Numbered from the stretch's first letter, positions 1 through 8,919 are shown. The stretch is DNA of 20,088 nucleotides from CALUTH01 sp964452495 (GCA_964452495.1 CAYVMC010000031.1:1-20088), one strand, 5' to 3'. The notes: generated from the letters alone by a model not told the origin. Numbers and translations: made by a program.

Positions 1-55
1 TGTGCTGTGCTGTGCTGTGCTGTGCTGTGCTGTGCTGTGCTGTGCTGTGCTGTGC
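1..55. repeat. TGTGC pentanucleotide tandem repeat (11 copies)
   Basis: Eleven uninterrupted copies of the 5-base unit TGTGC run from the first base of the window, so the true array may extend further left. On both strands the array is free of stop codons. In plus frame 1 it reads as a Cys-Ala-Val-Leu cycle and continues to a TGA at 88-90. It could therefore be the tail of a gene lying outside the window, or simply an intergenic microsatellite or a contig-end artefact. The nearest gene is comEC, whose stop codon lies at 143-145. Confidence 0.9.
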
Positions 56-142
56 CATTACCTGTCCTATTTTTTCTTACGGCAGAATGATTAGTACTGC
101 CAGAAATAATTATATATTACCTGCTGTTTTTTTGCAAATTAT

Positions 143-2578
143 TTAATTGTTTTTAATAAAAAACAATTTATACTTCTTATCTTTCATATCCCAGTTATAA
201 ACTTTGTATCCTGCTGGGGTGACAGTGATTTTTACCGAATTATTGAGGTCAGTTCTTGCGTAAGGAATATCTTTTAGTAAGTTAAGCGTCGATTTTGCCG
301 GATGACCGTAAAGGTTTTTACCGACAGAAATTACTGCAAAAGAAGGTGTAAGCCTGTCAATGATATTTTTATCAAGCACTCCCTCTGCTCCGTGATGCGG
401 GACTTTTAAAATATCAATATCCGGTATATTCCAATTTATGGTATTAAACGCTTTTATTCCTGCATCACCGGTAAATAAGATTTTAGTTCTGTGACAGTCA
501 ACCAGTGTGATTATTGAATTTTCGTTGTCCTCTTCGTCCGGATTAAATCCGGCAAAGTAGTTTGTTATACTCAATTTCGGTTCTGTGTATATTATTTCGT
601 TATTTTTTGCATAATGTACGTCTATATTTTTGTTTTTATTAAGTACATTGAAAATATTTTTTGCCGTATAGGTTTTTTGTTTGTTTGAGTTTAAATAAAT
701 TTTATCAGGTTTTGCGTACTTTATCATATCACCGGTACCGCCTGCATGGTCGTTATCGAAGTGAGTAATAATTATTGTATCAAGCTTTTTTATTCCGTGG
801 TCTTTCATATATTTTGCGACGATAAATTCTGCCTGTGATTTCCCGCCTTTGTAGCCGGATTTGCCTGTGTCTATCATCATGTATTTATTCTTCGGGGTTT
901 TTAATAGTATGCAGTCAGCGTTCTGTACGTCAAAGAATATTATTTCAAGATTTTTTGAAGGCAGTTTTATAAAAGTAAGGCAAAGGATTAAAATTAAAGT
1001 ACAGGTAACAGCAAAAGTCGTTCTGGTAAAGCTTCTATTCTTTATAATATATACAAAAGCAAGTACAACCGTATAGTAAAGAAGTATCTGTAATATTGAT
1101 GGGTGAACGGTTATCAGAAGCGAATGCGGCAGAGATGAAAAGAAGTCTGATACTTTTACTATAGTAGTAAGGAACGGATTTAGAACAAAGTCAAAAATTT
1201 TACATATAAAAGAGCCGGCAAATGGTATCGGTGCAAGGATAGAACTTACAAAACCGCCGAAACTTACTACTGCAAGGAATGGAACAGTAATGATATTTGC
1301 AAACAGCGAATAAAGGCTTATTGTATTAAAATAAAAGATTTGAATAGGGATAACCCAGATTTGGGCGATAAATGGTACAAATATACTTCCTGTAATGCTG
1401 TTAAGAATTTTATCTTTGAGTGATAATTTACCGTCATTGCCGAATTGTATTATAAGCGGGGCGCATATAAGGATACCGAAAGTTACGATAAAAGAGAGCT
1501 GGAAGCTTACATTATTTAGATATGAAGGATTATAGAGAAGCATTAAAAATGCAACAAAAGACAGCAGTGCAATACTGTGTGTATCTCTGTCTATGAGTTT
1601 TCCGGCAAGAATAAATATTATCATAATAGCGGCTCTTACAACGGAGGCACCTAATCCAGTCATAAGAGCGTATATTATAATTAAAGGAATTCCGCCGGCA
1701 ATTCTGAGTTTGAACGGAATTTTAAGCCAGCCGGCAATAATGAACCAGAACCCGTAAATAAAAGCTACATTCATACCTGAAGCTGCAAGAATATGCAGCA
1801 GACCTGAATTTATAAAAGAAGTTTTTATATAATCGGGCGGTGCTACTGCATCATCACCGAATACTATTCCGCCCAGAAGTTCAAGATTTGGAGTTTTAAG
1901 GTATTGAGCGTGTGTTTGTATTATTCCTTTTCTTGCTTCATTTAAATTATATATAAATTTCCCTTTACCTTTAAGAGTTTTATCAATCGGTGTTATATTA
2001 TCAGGGGTGCTGTATAGAATTGTGTGCGCGCCATAGTTTTTCAGGTAAGCACCGTAATCGAATTGTGAAGGGTTTCCGGGTTTAAACGGGAGCCGCAGGC
2101 TTCCTTTTATTGTGTAGTAGTTTGATATTTTGAGTTTATCAAAGTCCTCCGGTGTTTCACTTTTCAGGTTGACAAGCAGTTTTGCATTGATATTGTTTAT
2201 AGTTTTGTGGTCAAAATCTGCTTTGGAAACATTAAAAAAGAATTTGGAATTGTTTTCGATATTGCTGTTTGGGATTGATACTATTTGACCGGTAAAACTT
2301 CCTTCTGCCGGTGCGATGCTTGTAAGTATGTCACTGTCTGATATTCTGAACATAGCATTAAAAAGTCCCAGATAAAATATCAGCCCCCAGACAAAAAGGT
2401 ATTTGATTTTAATGATATTTAAACAACAAATTGCCGCCAGAAGTATGGTAATTACTGCTGAAAAAATTATCGGGTGATGCAGCATACATCCGCATAGCCC
2501 TAAAATGTATACTGCAGATGTTATGAACATCAAAATATTTTTGTTAATATTGATTTGCTGCAGATTGATGTCAGGCAT
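143..2578 (-). CDS. comEC: ComEC/Rec2 family DNA-uptake channel protein
   Basis: This is an 811-residue polytopic inner-membrane protein of the ComEC/Rec2 family, which moves single-stranded DNA into the cytoplasm during natural transformation. About residues 15-75 are hydrophobic helices. Residues 90-200 form the soluble N-terminal (DUF4131/OB-like) region. The competence membrane domain starts near 235 and has the family-typical HILAASGMNVAFI at 262-274, followed by many membrane segments to about 535. The C-terminal metallo-beta-lactamase-like domain begins at FDVQNADCILL (about 549-559) and carries the metal motif THFDNDHAGG at 605-614, then KVPHHGA and YGHPA further on. The length matches complete family members (about 750-850), so all three modules are present. 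The start is weakly defined: AGGAT lies 10 bases upstream, and a GATAAT hexamer ends 6 bases before the ATG. No other com gene is in the window. The gene is divergent from the 962-residue gene. Confidence 0.93.
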   Translation of the reverse strand: MPDINLQQININKNILMFITSAVYILGLCGCMLHHPIIFSAVITILLAAICCLNIIKIKYLFVWGLIFYLGLFNAMFRISDSDILTSIAPAEGSFTGQIVSIPNSNIENNSKFFFNVSKADFDHKTINNINAKLLVNLKSETPEDFDKLKISNYYTIKGSLRLPFKPGNPSQFDYGAYLKNYGAHTILYSTPDNITPIDKTLKGKGKFIYNLNEARKGIIQTHAQYLKTPNLELLGGIVFGDDAVAPPDYIKTSFINSGLLHILAASGMNVAFIYGFWFIIAGWLKIPFKLRIAGGIPLIIIYALMTGLGASVVRAAIMIIFILAGKLIDRDTHSIALLSFVAFLMLLYNPSYLNNVSFQLSFIVTFGILICAPLIIQFGNDGKLSLKDKILNSITGSIFVPFIAQIWVIPIQIFYFNTISLYSLFANIITVPFLAVVSFGGFVSSILAPIPFAGSFICKIFDFVLNPFLTTIVKVSDFFSSLPHSLLITVHPSILQILLYYTVVLAFVYIIKNRSFTRTTFAVTCTLILILCLTFIKLPSKNLEIIFFDVQNADCILLKTPKNKYMMIDTGKSGYKGGKSQAEFIVAKYMKDHGIKKLDTIIITHFDNDHAGGTGDMIKYAKPDKIYLNSNKQKTYTAKNIFNVLNKNKNIDVHYAKNNEIIYTEPKLSITNYFAGFNPDEEDNENSIITLVDCHRTKILFTGDAGIKAFNTINWNIPDIDILKVPHHGAEGVLDKNIIDRLTPSFAVISVGKNLYGHPAKSTLNLLKDIPYARTDLNNSVKITVTPAGYKVYNWDMKDKKYKLFFIKNN

Positions 2579-2687
2579 GGGATTATTATCCTACAAAAAA
2601 TGGTTTTAAATCAGTGAATGTAAATAATTGTAAAAAAGTAGCAATTAATAATCTTTACAGGTTTTATACTCTCAGGAAAGTTTTAAC

Positions 2688-5576
2688 ATGCGAATAACAC
2701 CCGTACAGACAATAAATAATAATATAAGTAAACCGATACCCCGTACTGTTGCGCAAAAAGGTGTTATTTCTCCTGCTTTTACGGGGAAAGATAAATTTAT
2801 AAACCCGACGTTTTTATCAGGTGCAAAAAATATCATTCCCAAAATAGCTGCTTCTCTTGGCGGAGTCGCGATGATACCGCGGTTTTTTCCTGATAAAGAA
2901 GAAAATCCTGCGGAGAGAATAGCTCTGTATCTTAAATTAAATGGAAATGCCATTACACCAAATGTTTTTAATGATTTTTATAATAAATCCCCCGAACTGG
3001 CAAACGCTCTGGTACAGTCCGGAAGAAGAGTTAGCGAATATGATATACATACTTTATCTGATATTTCACAATTTAAACTTACGGAAAAACAATATAGTAC
3101 GCTTGAGTGTTTATTTTCGGCTCAAAATATTACTCGTAAACCTGTGTTTGATACTAATGAAATAGTTTCAACGTATATTGATCAACTTGATGAAGAAACG
3201 TGTAAATCAATAATTAATAATAAAGAAAAACTGGAAAAAATTTTTTCAAGTATTCCGCAGACTCTTAATAAAGGAAAAGATTATATTGATGCTGCACTTG
3301 TACTAGAAACTATTCATGATATTGATTCGGATGAGTTCATAATGTATTTTGAGACCTTATCGGAGTACAACCTTTCTTATATGTTCTCCTGGTTTAAGTG
3401 CGAGCCAGAGATAAGACAGGAGGTGTTAAAGAGGATTAATGAAAATACTACGCTGGCTAAATATGCAGATAATTATTATCTTCCAATTATACCGGATAAA
3501 GAATTATTGAAGAAATTTGATATAATATTGGATTATGAAAAATCAGGGACACCAATTGATACTTTTTTTAAAACACCTGTTAGTATATTAGATGAAGCTT
3601 ATAATGCCGAAAATATTAAAAAAGGACTATTACGGTTAAAATCTTTGCCTGAAGAACAGTTTAAAAATGTTAAAGGTACAAATCTCGGTGATATAATAGT
3701 TCTTTTTGAAACACTTAAGGATATAGGTAACATATCGCATAATGTTACATTAGATGATTATTATTGGCTGGTTGATAACTTGAGTTTGCTTGATTGGCGC
3801 GTGCATGAAAAAATTGTTAATTCTGATTACCTTTTTATACTTCAATCTTTTACGGAAGAAAATAAAAAGCTTTTCAGCCAAAATGCAGCTTTATTAAATA
3901 AAATAACCTCAAAAGGAATTAGTTTATCAGGAAGAGATGTGTTTAATGTTCTGTTAAATCCGGAAGGGGTTGCAAATTTAGAGAAGGCAGAGAAAATTCT
4001 TACCGATGATTTTGACTATATTATGAAAGAATTAAAATATAAATGTAATAATACTAACCCTGTGTTTGTCGAGATTGTTAAAAATTTTTTAAGTAATAAG
4101 GATAACCTTCCGGTTTTTGTATCCAGTCCTGATATTAGCAGAGAAACGATTATTGATAATTTGTTTCATATATCAAAGATTCGTCCTGCTATTGCAAAAG
4201 CTCCGGAAAAATATTTGAATGACGTAAAAAACAGATTTTCGGATTTAGAATTATGTTTTCTGCAAAAATATCTTGAACTGGGAAATACTGATAAAGATTC
4301 TGCGGATGCCTTTTTTAACTCGTTAAGTGCGGATACACGGGATAAATTTTATATTATTGTACGTAATTTAGACTATAACAACAATTATTACCTGGGTACT
4401 CTTTTTAATGCACTTGCTGTAACGGATAGCGAGTATATAAATATGCTTTTAGCGAAAAGGCTTAATAAATTCAGACTGGGTATAAGTGATATTGAAAGCC
4501 TTCCTTATCAGGCTAAATATTTTATAAATAAACTTATAAGGCATGGTAAAAACAGAAATAGTGAAGGTGAAATCATTAAGCTTTCCGGAAAGCAAAAACA
4601 TTTGATAGTTGAATATATTCCTATTATGCATAAAACTATTCAGAGTGATTTAGCATCGCTTATTGACAGCTGCTCTGAACCGACCGGACACAGCGGGGAC
4701 TTTATTTTTGATTTAGATCGGTTTTTAAATGTTTACAGCAAAATTATTTTTGAGAAACTTGGGTATGATAAAGATAAGTATAATAAGTATTCAACTTCGC
4801 TTATGGAGTGGGACAGAAACAATATTCACCACCTTATTAAGCCAAACAATAGAGATAAAGGGGAATTGAAGCTGATTTTTGACTTAATTACAGAAGGCAG
4901 ATTTAAGGATTATATTACCAACCCAGAAACCCCTCATGGCAGGGCAAATAAAGGTACCCAAAGGATATTTGGCATGCTTGGGCTTGATTATAACAGATGG
5001 CTTTCCGGAATTGGTATGGAAAATATAAATTGCGCAGGTAAAGATTATACAATCGGGCTTATTGACAGAGGTGCAAAAAATATGATTTTTATGGGGAATT
5101 ACACTTCCTGTTGTACCGCGCTTAATGAATGTAAAGGTGATTCTGTTCCCAATTATCTTTTAAATACGGCATTTAATGTTGTGGGGGTTAAGGATAGTCA
5201 GGGAAATATTGCTGCAACTTCACGAATTTTTATAAGTACTAATTTTAAAAATGAGCCTGCTTTGATAATTGATAACATAGAAATTAGTAATAAATTTCGG
5301 GCAACGTTGAATAAAGCTGAGAGTGAGAGATTTGTGCAGCAAGTTTGGAGCTATATTGATAAATTTGCGCAATCATTGTCAGATAATCATATTCCGGTTT
5401 ATATGTCACATAAGTATCCTAAGATTTCTATTCCTGAAAGACCTGTTATTTCATTGAGAATAAAACTGGCGGGTGAAACGACCAGACCGGAATTGTATAT
5501 TAATACAATTGGCGATTATGCGATTACAAAAGACAGTTACGTATGTAATCTTATAAATGTATTCAATAAAGATTGA
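2688..5576 (+). CDS. Unrecognised large (962-residue) protein with FTGK N-terminus
   Basis: I do not recognise a family for this 962-residue protein. The start is well supported by AGGAAAG at 2674-2680, 7 bases before the ATG. The first 35 residues are polar and disordered-looking and end in PAFTGK. I see no cleavable signal peptide and no clear membrane helix, apart from a short Gly/Ala/Ile-rich stretch near residues 50-62. Residues about 65-650 are mostly helical, with recurring leucine/asparagine-rich segments that may be a helical repeat solenoid. The C-terminal third looks like a separate globular domain. It contains NCAGKDYTIG, then MGNYTSCCTAL with a Cys808-Cys809 pair, then a beta-rich stretch with KDSQGNIAATSR and LIIDNIEIS. 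The 'GN-x-T-x-CC ... G-I-A-x-S ... IDNIE' order resembles C-terminal modules of some uncharacterised bacterial and phage proteins and is vaguely acetyltransferase-like; that is recollection only. It stops 17 bases before bioD but is probably functionally unrelated. Confidence 0.85.
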   Translation: MRITPVQTINNNISKPIPRTVAQKGVISPAFTGKDKFINPTFLSGAKNIIPKIAASLGGVAMIPRFFPDKEENPAERIALYLKLNGNAITPNVFNDFYNKSPELANALVQSGRRVSEYDIHTLSDISQFKLTEKQYSTLECLFSAQNITRKPVFDTNEIVSTYIDQLDEETCKSIINNKEKLEKIFSSIPQTLNKGKDYIDAALVLETIHDIDSDEFIMYFETLSEYNLSYMFSWFKCEPEIRQEVLKRINENTTLAKYADNYYLPIIPDKELLKKFDIILDYEKSGTPIDTFFKTPVSILDEAYNAENIKKGLLRLKSLPEEQFKNVKGTNLGDIIVLFETLKDIGNISHNVTLDDYYWLVDNLSLLDWRVHEKIVNSDYLFILQSFTEENKKLFSQNAALLNKITSKGISLSGRDVFNVLLNPEGVANLEKAEKILTDDFDYIMKELKYKCNNTNPVFVEIVKNFLSNKDNLPVFVSSPDISRETIIDNLFHISKIRPAIAKAPEKYLNDVKNRFSDLELCFLQKYLELGNTDKDSADAFFNSLSADTRDKFYIIVRNLDYNNNYYLGTLFNALAVTDSEYINMLLAKRLNKFRLGISDIESLPYQAKYFINKLIRHGKNRNSEGEIIKLSGKQKHLIVEYIPIMHKTIQSDLASLIDSCSEPTGHSGDFIFDLDRFLNVYSKIIFEKLGYDKDKYNKYSTSLMEWDRNNIHHLIKPNNRDKGELKLIFDLITEGRFKDYITNPETPHGRANKGTQRIFGMLGLDYNRWLSGIGMENINCAGKDYTIGLIDRGAKNMIFMGNYTSCCTALNECKGDSVPNYLLNTAFNVVGVKDSQGNIAATSRIFISTNFKNEPALIIDNIEISNKFRATLNKAESERFVQQVWSYIDKFAQSLSDNHIPVYMSHKYPKISIPERPVISLRIKLAGETTRPELYINTIGDYAITKDSYVCNLINVFNKD

Positions 5577-5581
5577 AGGCG

Positions 5582-5593
5582 TATAATTAAAGT
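5582..5593 (+). promoter_or_regulatory. -10 element abutting bioD (possible leaderless start)
   Basis: A perfect TATAAT lies at 5582-5587, followed by six bases and the bioD ATG at 5594. No Shine-Dalgarno sequence precedes the ATG; only AAAG is present. A start site about 7 bases after the -10 would coincide with the start codon and give a leaderless mRNA. No good -35 is visible at 16-18 bases, and the preceding bases overlap the end of the upstream gene, so read-through from that gene is an alternative. Confidence 0.4.
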
Positions 5594-6280
5594 ATGGCAA
5601 AAATGATTTTTGTAACAGGAACAGGCACGGATATAGGTAAAACTTATGTTTCCGGAGTTCTTGTAAAAAGTATTTCAAATCAGGGAAAAAAATGCGGATA
5701 TTTTAAACCGATTTTAAGCGGCGCAGTATATGACAACGGGGTTTTACATCCTGAAGATTGTGAGTTTGTAATAAAAGCAGGTTCACTTAAGCAAAAAGCA
5801 GCGGAGGCGGTGAGTTATATTTTTGAAGAAGCGGTTTCCCCGCATCTTGCGGCAGGACATCTTGGTATAAAAATAGAAAAAGAAAAAATTCTTGCTGATT
5901 TTGAAAGTATAAAACACCGGTTTGATTATCTGGTAGTTGAAGGTGCCGGTGGAATTACCTGTCCAATTTCGCTTGAAGGCGAGCCTTATCTTATGTCGGA
6001 TTTGATAAAAGACTTGAAGCTGGATTGTCTGCTTGTTGCAGATGGCGGATTAGGAACGATTAATTCTGTTCTTTTAACGGTACAGTGGGCAAAAGGCTGT
6101 AATGTTAATATTAAGGGAATTATTCTTAACCGATACAAATACGGGGATTGTATGTATGAAGATAACATTAAATCTATCGAGAAATTGTGTAATATTCCTG
6201 TTATCGGACTTGTAAAAGAAGGTTCTACAGATATTGATATGCGCGGATATGAATTAACGGAATTGTTTAGTGAGGAGTAA
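5594..6280 (+). CDS. bioD: Dethiobiotin synthetase
   Basis: BioD is a 228-residue cytoplasmic enzyme that closes the ureido ring of 7,8-diaminopelargonate using CO2 and ATP to give dethiobiotin, the penultimate step of biotin synthesis. The family P-loop GTGTDIGKT is at residues 9-17, preceded by the usual short beta strand. KPILSG (38-43), SPHLAA (82-87), VEGAGG (115-120) and LGTINSVLLT (153-162) are the expected substrate- and nucleotide-site motifs in the expected order. The length is typical (about 220-240). It lies 3 bases upstream of bioA and surely shares its transcript. The start lacks a Shine-Dalgarno sequence; an internal Met at residue 4 offers no better one. No bioB, bioF or BirA-type operator was seen nearby. 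Confidence 0.96.
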   Translation: MAKMIFVTGTGTDIGKTYVSGVLVKSISNQGKKCGYFKPILSGAVYDNGVLHPEDCEFVIKAGSLKQKAAEAVSYIFEEAVSPHLAAGHLGIKIEKEKILADFESIKHRFDYLVVEGAGGITCPISLEGEPYLMSDLIKDLKLDCLLVADGGLGTINSVLLTVQWAKGCNVNIKGIILNRYKYGDCMYEDNIKSIEKLCNIPVIGLVKEGSTDIDMRGYELTELFSEE

Positions 6281-6283
6281 GTT

Positions 6284-7627
6284 ATGGATTGGCAGGCTGA
6301 GGACTTAAAGTATATCTGGCATCCGTGTTCACAGATGAAGGATTATGAGACACTTCCCCCGATTGTTATTGAGCGCGGAGAAGGGATTAATCTTTATGAT
6401 ATTAATGGTAAGTGTTATAAAGATGTGGTGAGTTCATGGTGGTGCAACCTTCTGGGACATTGTAACCCGCGTATCACAAATGCATTGAAAGAGCAGGCTG
6501 AAAAACTTGAGCATGTTATTTTTGCAAATTTTACTCACAAACCTGTCATTAATCTATGCCGGAAACTTGCCGGATTTTTGCCCGAGGGGCTTTGTAAATT
6601 TAATTTTGCTGATAATGGCTCAGCAGCTGTTGAAATAGCGTTAAAAATGAGTTTTCAATACCATTATCAAAACGGAAATCCGCAGAAGAAGCGTTTTATG
6701 GCTTTATCAGACGGGTACCATGGAGAGACAATAGGTGCTTTATCTGTCGGGGCATTAGATTTATATGCGGAAATTTATAAGCCGATTTTACTTGATGTAA
6801 AACGAATTGATGCACCGGATTGTTTCAGGTGCCGTTACGGGAAATCTCGTGAAACTTGTATGTGCGATTGTATAATCGACGCAGAGAAAATGTTTGAAGC
6901 CTATGGAGAAGAAACGGCAGCTCTTATTATTGAACCGCTATTGCAGGGATCTGCCGGAATGAGGGTTTATCCGCCTTTATATATAAAAAAGTTAAGGGAT
7001 TTATGTGATAAATACAATGTTCACCTTATTGCTGATGAAATTGCAACAGGCTATGGTCGAACAGGAAAAATGTTTGCGTTTGACTGGGCGGGTGTTTCTC
7101 CTGATATTATGTGTTTGTCGAAGGGGTTAACTGGTGGATATATGCCCATGTCGGTTACTGTTACTACGCAGAAAATTTACGATGCATTTTATGATGATTA
7201 TTTGAAGGGCAAAGCATTTATGCATTCGCATACTTATGCCGGTAATCCTCTGGCTTCAGCATGTGCCAATGCAGTACTCGATATTTTTAAGGAGGATAAA
7301 ATTCTAGACTCTCTTCCGGAGCGAAACGCTCTTTTTCATAAAATCGTAAGTGAAAAATTTTTCCACCATAAAAATGTAGGCGAAATTCGTCATATAGGTT
7401 TTATTAATGCAATAGAACTCGTTAAAAGCAAAACAACAAAAGAGCCGTTTAATTCTGCGTTGCGTACAGGATACAGTATTTATAAAAAAGCTTTGGATAA
7501 GGGGCTTTTGCTGCGTCCGCTCGGAGATGTTTTATATTTTAATCCTCCTTTGATTATTTCAGAAGAGGTTATGTATAAGGTTGTTGACATGGCATATTCT
7601 GCACTTGTAGAAGTATTGCCTGAGTAA
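6284..7627 (+). CDS. bioA: Adenosylmethionine-8-amino-7-oxononanoate aminotransferase
   Basis: BioA is a 447-residue fold-type I PLP aminotransferase that converts 8-amino-7-oxononanoate (KAPA) to 7,8-diaminopelargonate, the substrate of BioD. Visible motifs are SSWWCNLLGH (50-59, the aromatic substrate pocket typical of BioA), DNGSAAVEIALK (110-121), SDGYHGET (142-149), IADEIATGYGRTG (249-261, Asp251 for the PLP ring nitrogen), SKGLTGG with the PLP lysine at 280, and HSHTYAGNPLA from about 314. A cysteine cluster (Cys180, 183, 192, 194, 196) sits in a loop that, from memory, is also Cys-rich in other BioA proteins of this subgroup. GAGGAG at the very end of bioD is the ribosome binding site, so the two genes are translationally close. 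The length is normal and the gene looks intact. It ends 17 bases from the convergent histidine kinase. Confidence 0.96.
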   Translation: MDWQAEDLKYIWHPCSQMKDYETLPPIVIERGEGINLYDINGKCYKDVVSSWWCNLLGHCNPRITNALKEQAEKLEHVIFANFTHKPVINLCRKLAGFLPEGLCKFNFADNGSAAVEIALKMSFQYHYQNGNPQKKRFMALSDGYHGETIGALSVGALDLYAEIYKPILLDVKRIDAPDCFRCRYGKSRETCMCDCIIDAEKMFEAYGEETAALIIEPLLQGSAGMRVYPPLYIKKLRDLCDKYNVHLIADEIATGYGRTGKMFAFDWAGVSPDIMCLSKGLTGGYMPMSVTVTTQKIYDAFYDDYLKGKAFMHSHTYAGNPLASACANAVLDIFKEDKILDSLPERNALFHKIVSEKFFHHKNVGEIRHIGFINAIELVKSKTTKEPFNSALRTGYSIYKKALDKGLLLRPLGDVLYFNPPLIISEEVMYKVVDMAYSALVEVLPE

Positions 7628-7644
7628 AAAATAATTGAGAAGTA

Positions 7645-8913
7645 CTATTTTTCTTTTAAAACCGGCAGATTGATAATGAATGTAGAACCATTATTTACTT
7701 CGCTCTTAACGGAAATTTTTCCGCCGTGAAGTTCGACAAGTTCTTTAGTGATTGTCAGTCCCAAACCTGTAGAGGATTCTTTTTTGGTGTATGCGGAATC
7801 CAGTTGAACGAATTTTGCAAATATTTTCCCGTGATACTTTGGATCTATTCCTATACCGTTGTCATGAACGGATAATATAATGTTGTTTTTTTTGTGTTCT
7901 GCCCCCAGCAATATTTCTCCGTGTTCCGGTGTGAATTTGATGGCATTACTTACTAAATTATAAAATACTTGTTGCATTTTCTGGTAATCTGCGTATATTT
8001 CGAAATCATCTTCAAAATCTTTAATCATTTTGATATTTTTCTTGGCAGCAAGCGGTGCAAGTACATTGCAGACTTCTGTATAAAGGGTGTCAATACTGAA
8101 TTTGCTGCATGAGATTTTTACAGCTTTTGCCTCAATTTTTGATATATCAAGGATTTCGTTAATCATACCCAGCAGCCTTAATCCAGAAACACGGATTTCA
8201 TTGACAAATTCCTTTTGTTTTTCTGATAATTCCCCATACATACCATTTTCAAGGATTTCAGAAAACCCCAGTATTGCATTCAGCGGAGTCCTTAGTTCAT
8301 GTGATACGTTTGCAAGAAACTCGTTTTTAACTTTATCGGATTCTAATATTTTTTCGTTTTGTTCTTTTATTGTTTTGTATGCGTTATTTTTTTCGATAAT
8401 ACCGTCTTTTAAAGCTTTTAATTGAATTTTAAAAACATTTGACAGTTCAAGGTCTTTTATAACATAGGATATTATACACGAACAAGTCTTAAGAATTGCT
8501 AAATCCTCTGCATTATATACTTTACCGTCATTCCTTACAAGTACCAGTATGCCGAAAACAGCCTGACGGATTATTAGTTTTGATATAGCATAGTTACAGT
8601 CTTTTCCTTGTATTTTTAGAGTTTTAATTATCGGGTGGTTTTCATCTGCAATGTAATTATCTTCCGAATAGATAAGTTTTTTTTGTCTTGTATTATACGG
8701 AAAAGTACTATCTGTATTGTAGTTTGGGTATTCTTTGTATGAATATTTTAATTGCAGGCTTTCCGGATTAACATAATAAATAAAAGCTTCCGTGAACTCA
8801 AAAATTTTTTCAAGTTTCTCAAAAATGCTTTTAATACCATCTTTTCCATTGAGGTTTGTTTCAAAAAAAAGAGGAAAAGTATTTAATATTTCATTGTTGC
8901 TGATTTTTGGCAT
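7645..8913 (-). CDS. Soluble GAF-type sensor histidine kinase
   Basis: This is a 422-residue two-component histidine kinase with no membrane segment, so it probably senses a cytoplasmic signal. Residues about 20-155 look like a GAF-type sensor domain. A coiled linker follows (155-195). The HisKA domain has the phospho-acceptor His205 in NVSHELRTPLNAILGF (202-217). The ATPase domain has an N box YNLVSNAIKFT (318-328), a G1 box DNGIG (351-355), an F region (IFAKFVQL) and a G2 box STGLGLT (381-387), all intact. It ends shortly after the ATPase domain, with no receiver domain. No response regulator gene lies next to it, so it is an orphan kinase here. No Shine-Dalgarno sequence precedes the start; instead an extended -10 ends 6 bases before the ATG. 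It converges on bioA, but I see no evidence that it regulates biotin genes. Confidence 0.95.
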   Translation of the reverse strand: MPKISNNEILNTFPLFFETNLNGKDGIKSIFEKLEKIFEFTEAFIYYVNPESLQLKYSYKEYPNYNTDSTFPYNTRQKKLIYSEDNYIADENHPIIKTLKIQGKDCNYAISKLIIRQAVFGILVLVRNDGKVYNAEDLAILKTCSCIISYVIKDLELSNVFKIQLKALKDGIIEKNNAYKTIKEQNEKILESDKVKNEFLANVSHELRTPLNAILGFSEILENGMYGELSEKQKEFVNEIRVSGLRLLGMINEILDISKIEAKAVKISCSKFSIDTLYTEVCNVLAPLAAKKNIKMIKDFEDDFEIYADYQKMQQVFYNLVSNAIKFTPEHGEILLGAEHKKNNIILSVHDNGIGIDPKYHGKIFAKFVQLDSAYTKKESSTGLGLTITKELVELHGGKISVKSEVNNGSTFIINLPVLKEK

Positions 8914-8919
8914 AATTAG

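Noticed and set aside
5500..5593. Search for a BirA-type biotin operator upstream of bioD
   Set aside because: No TTGTAAC/GTTACAA-like palindrome is seen near the bioD start.
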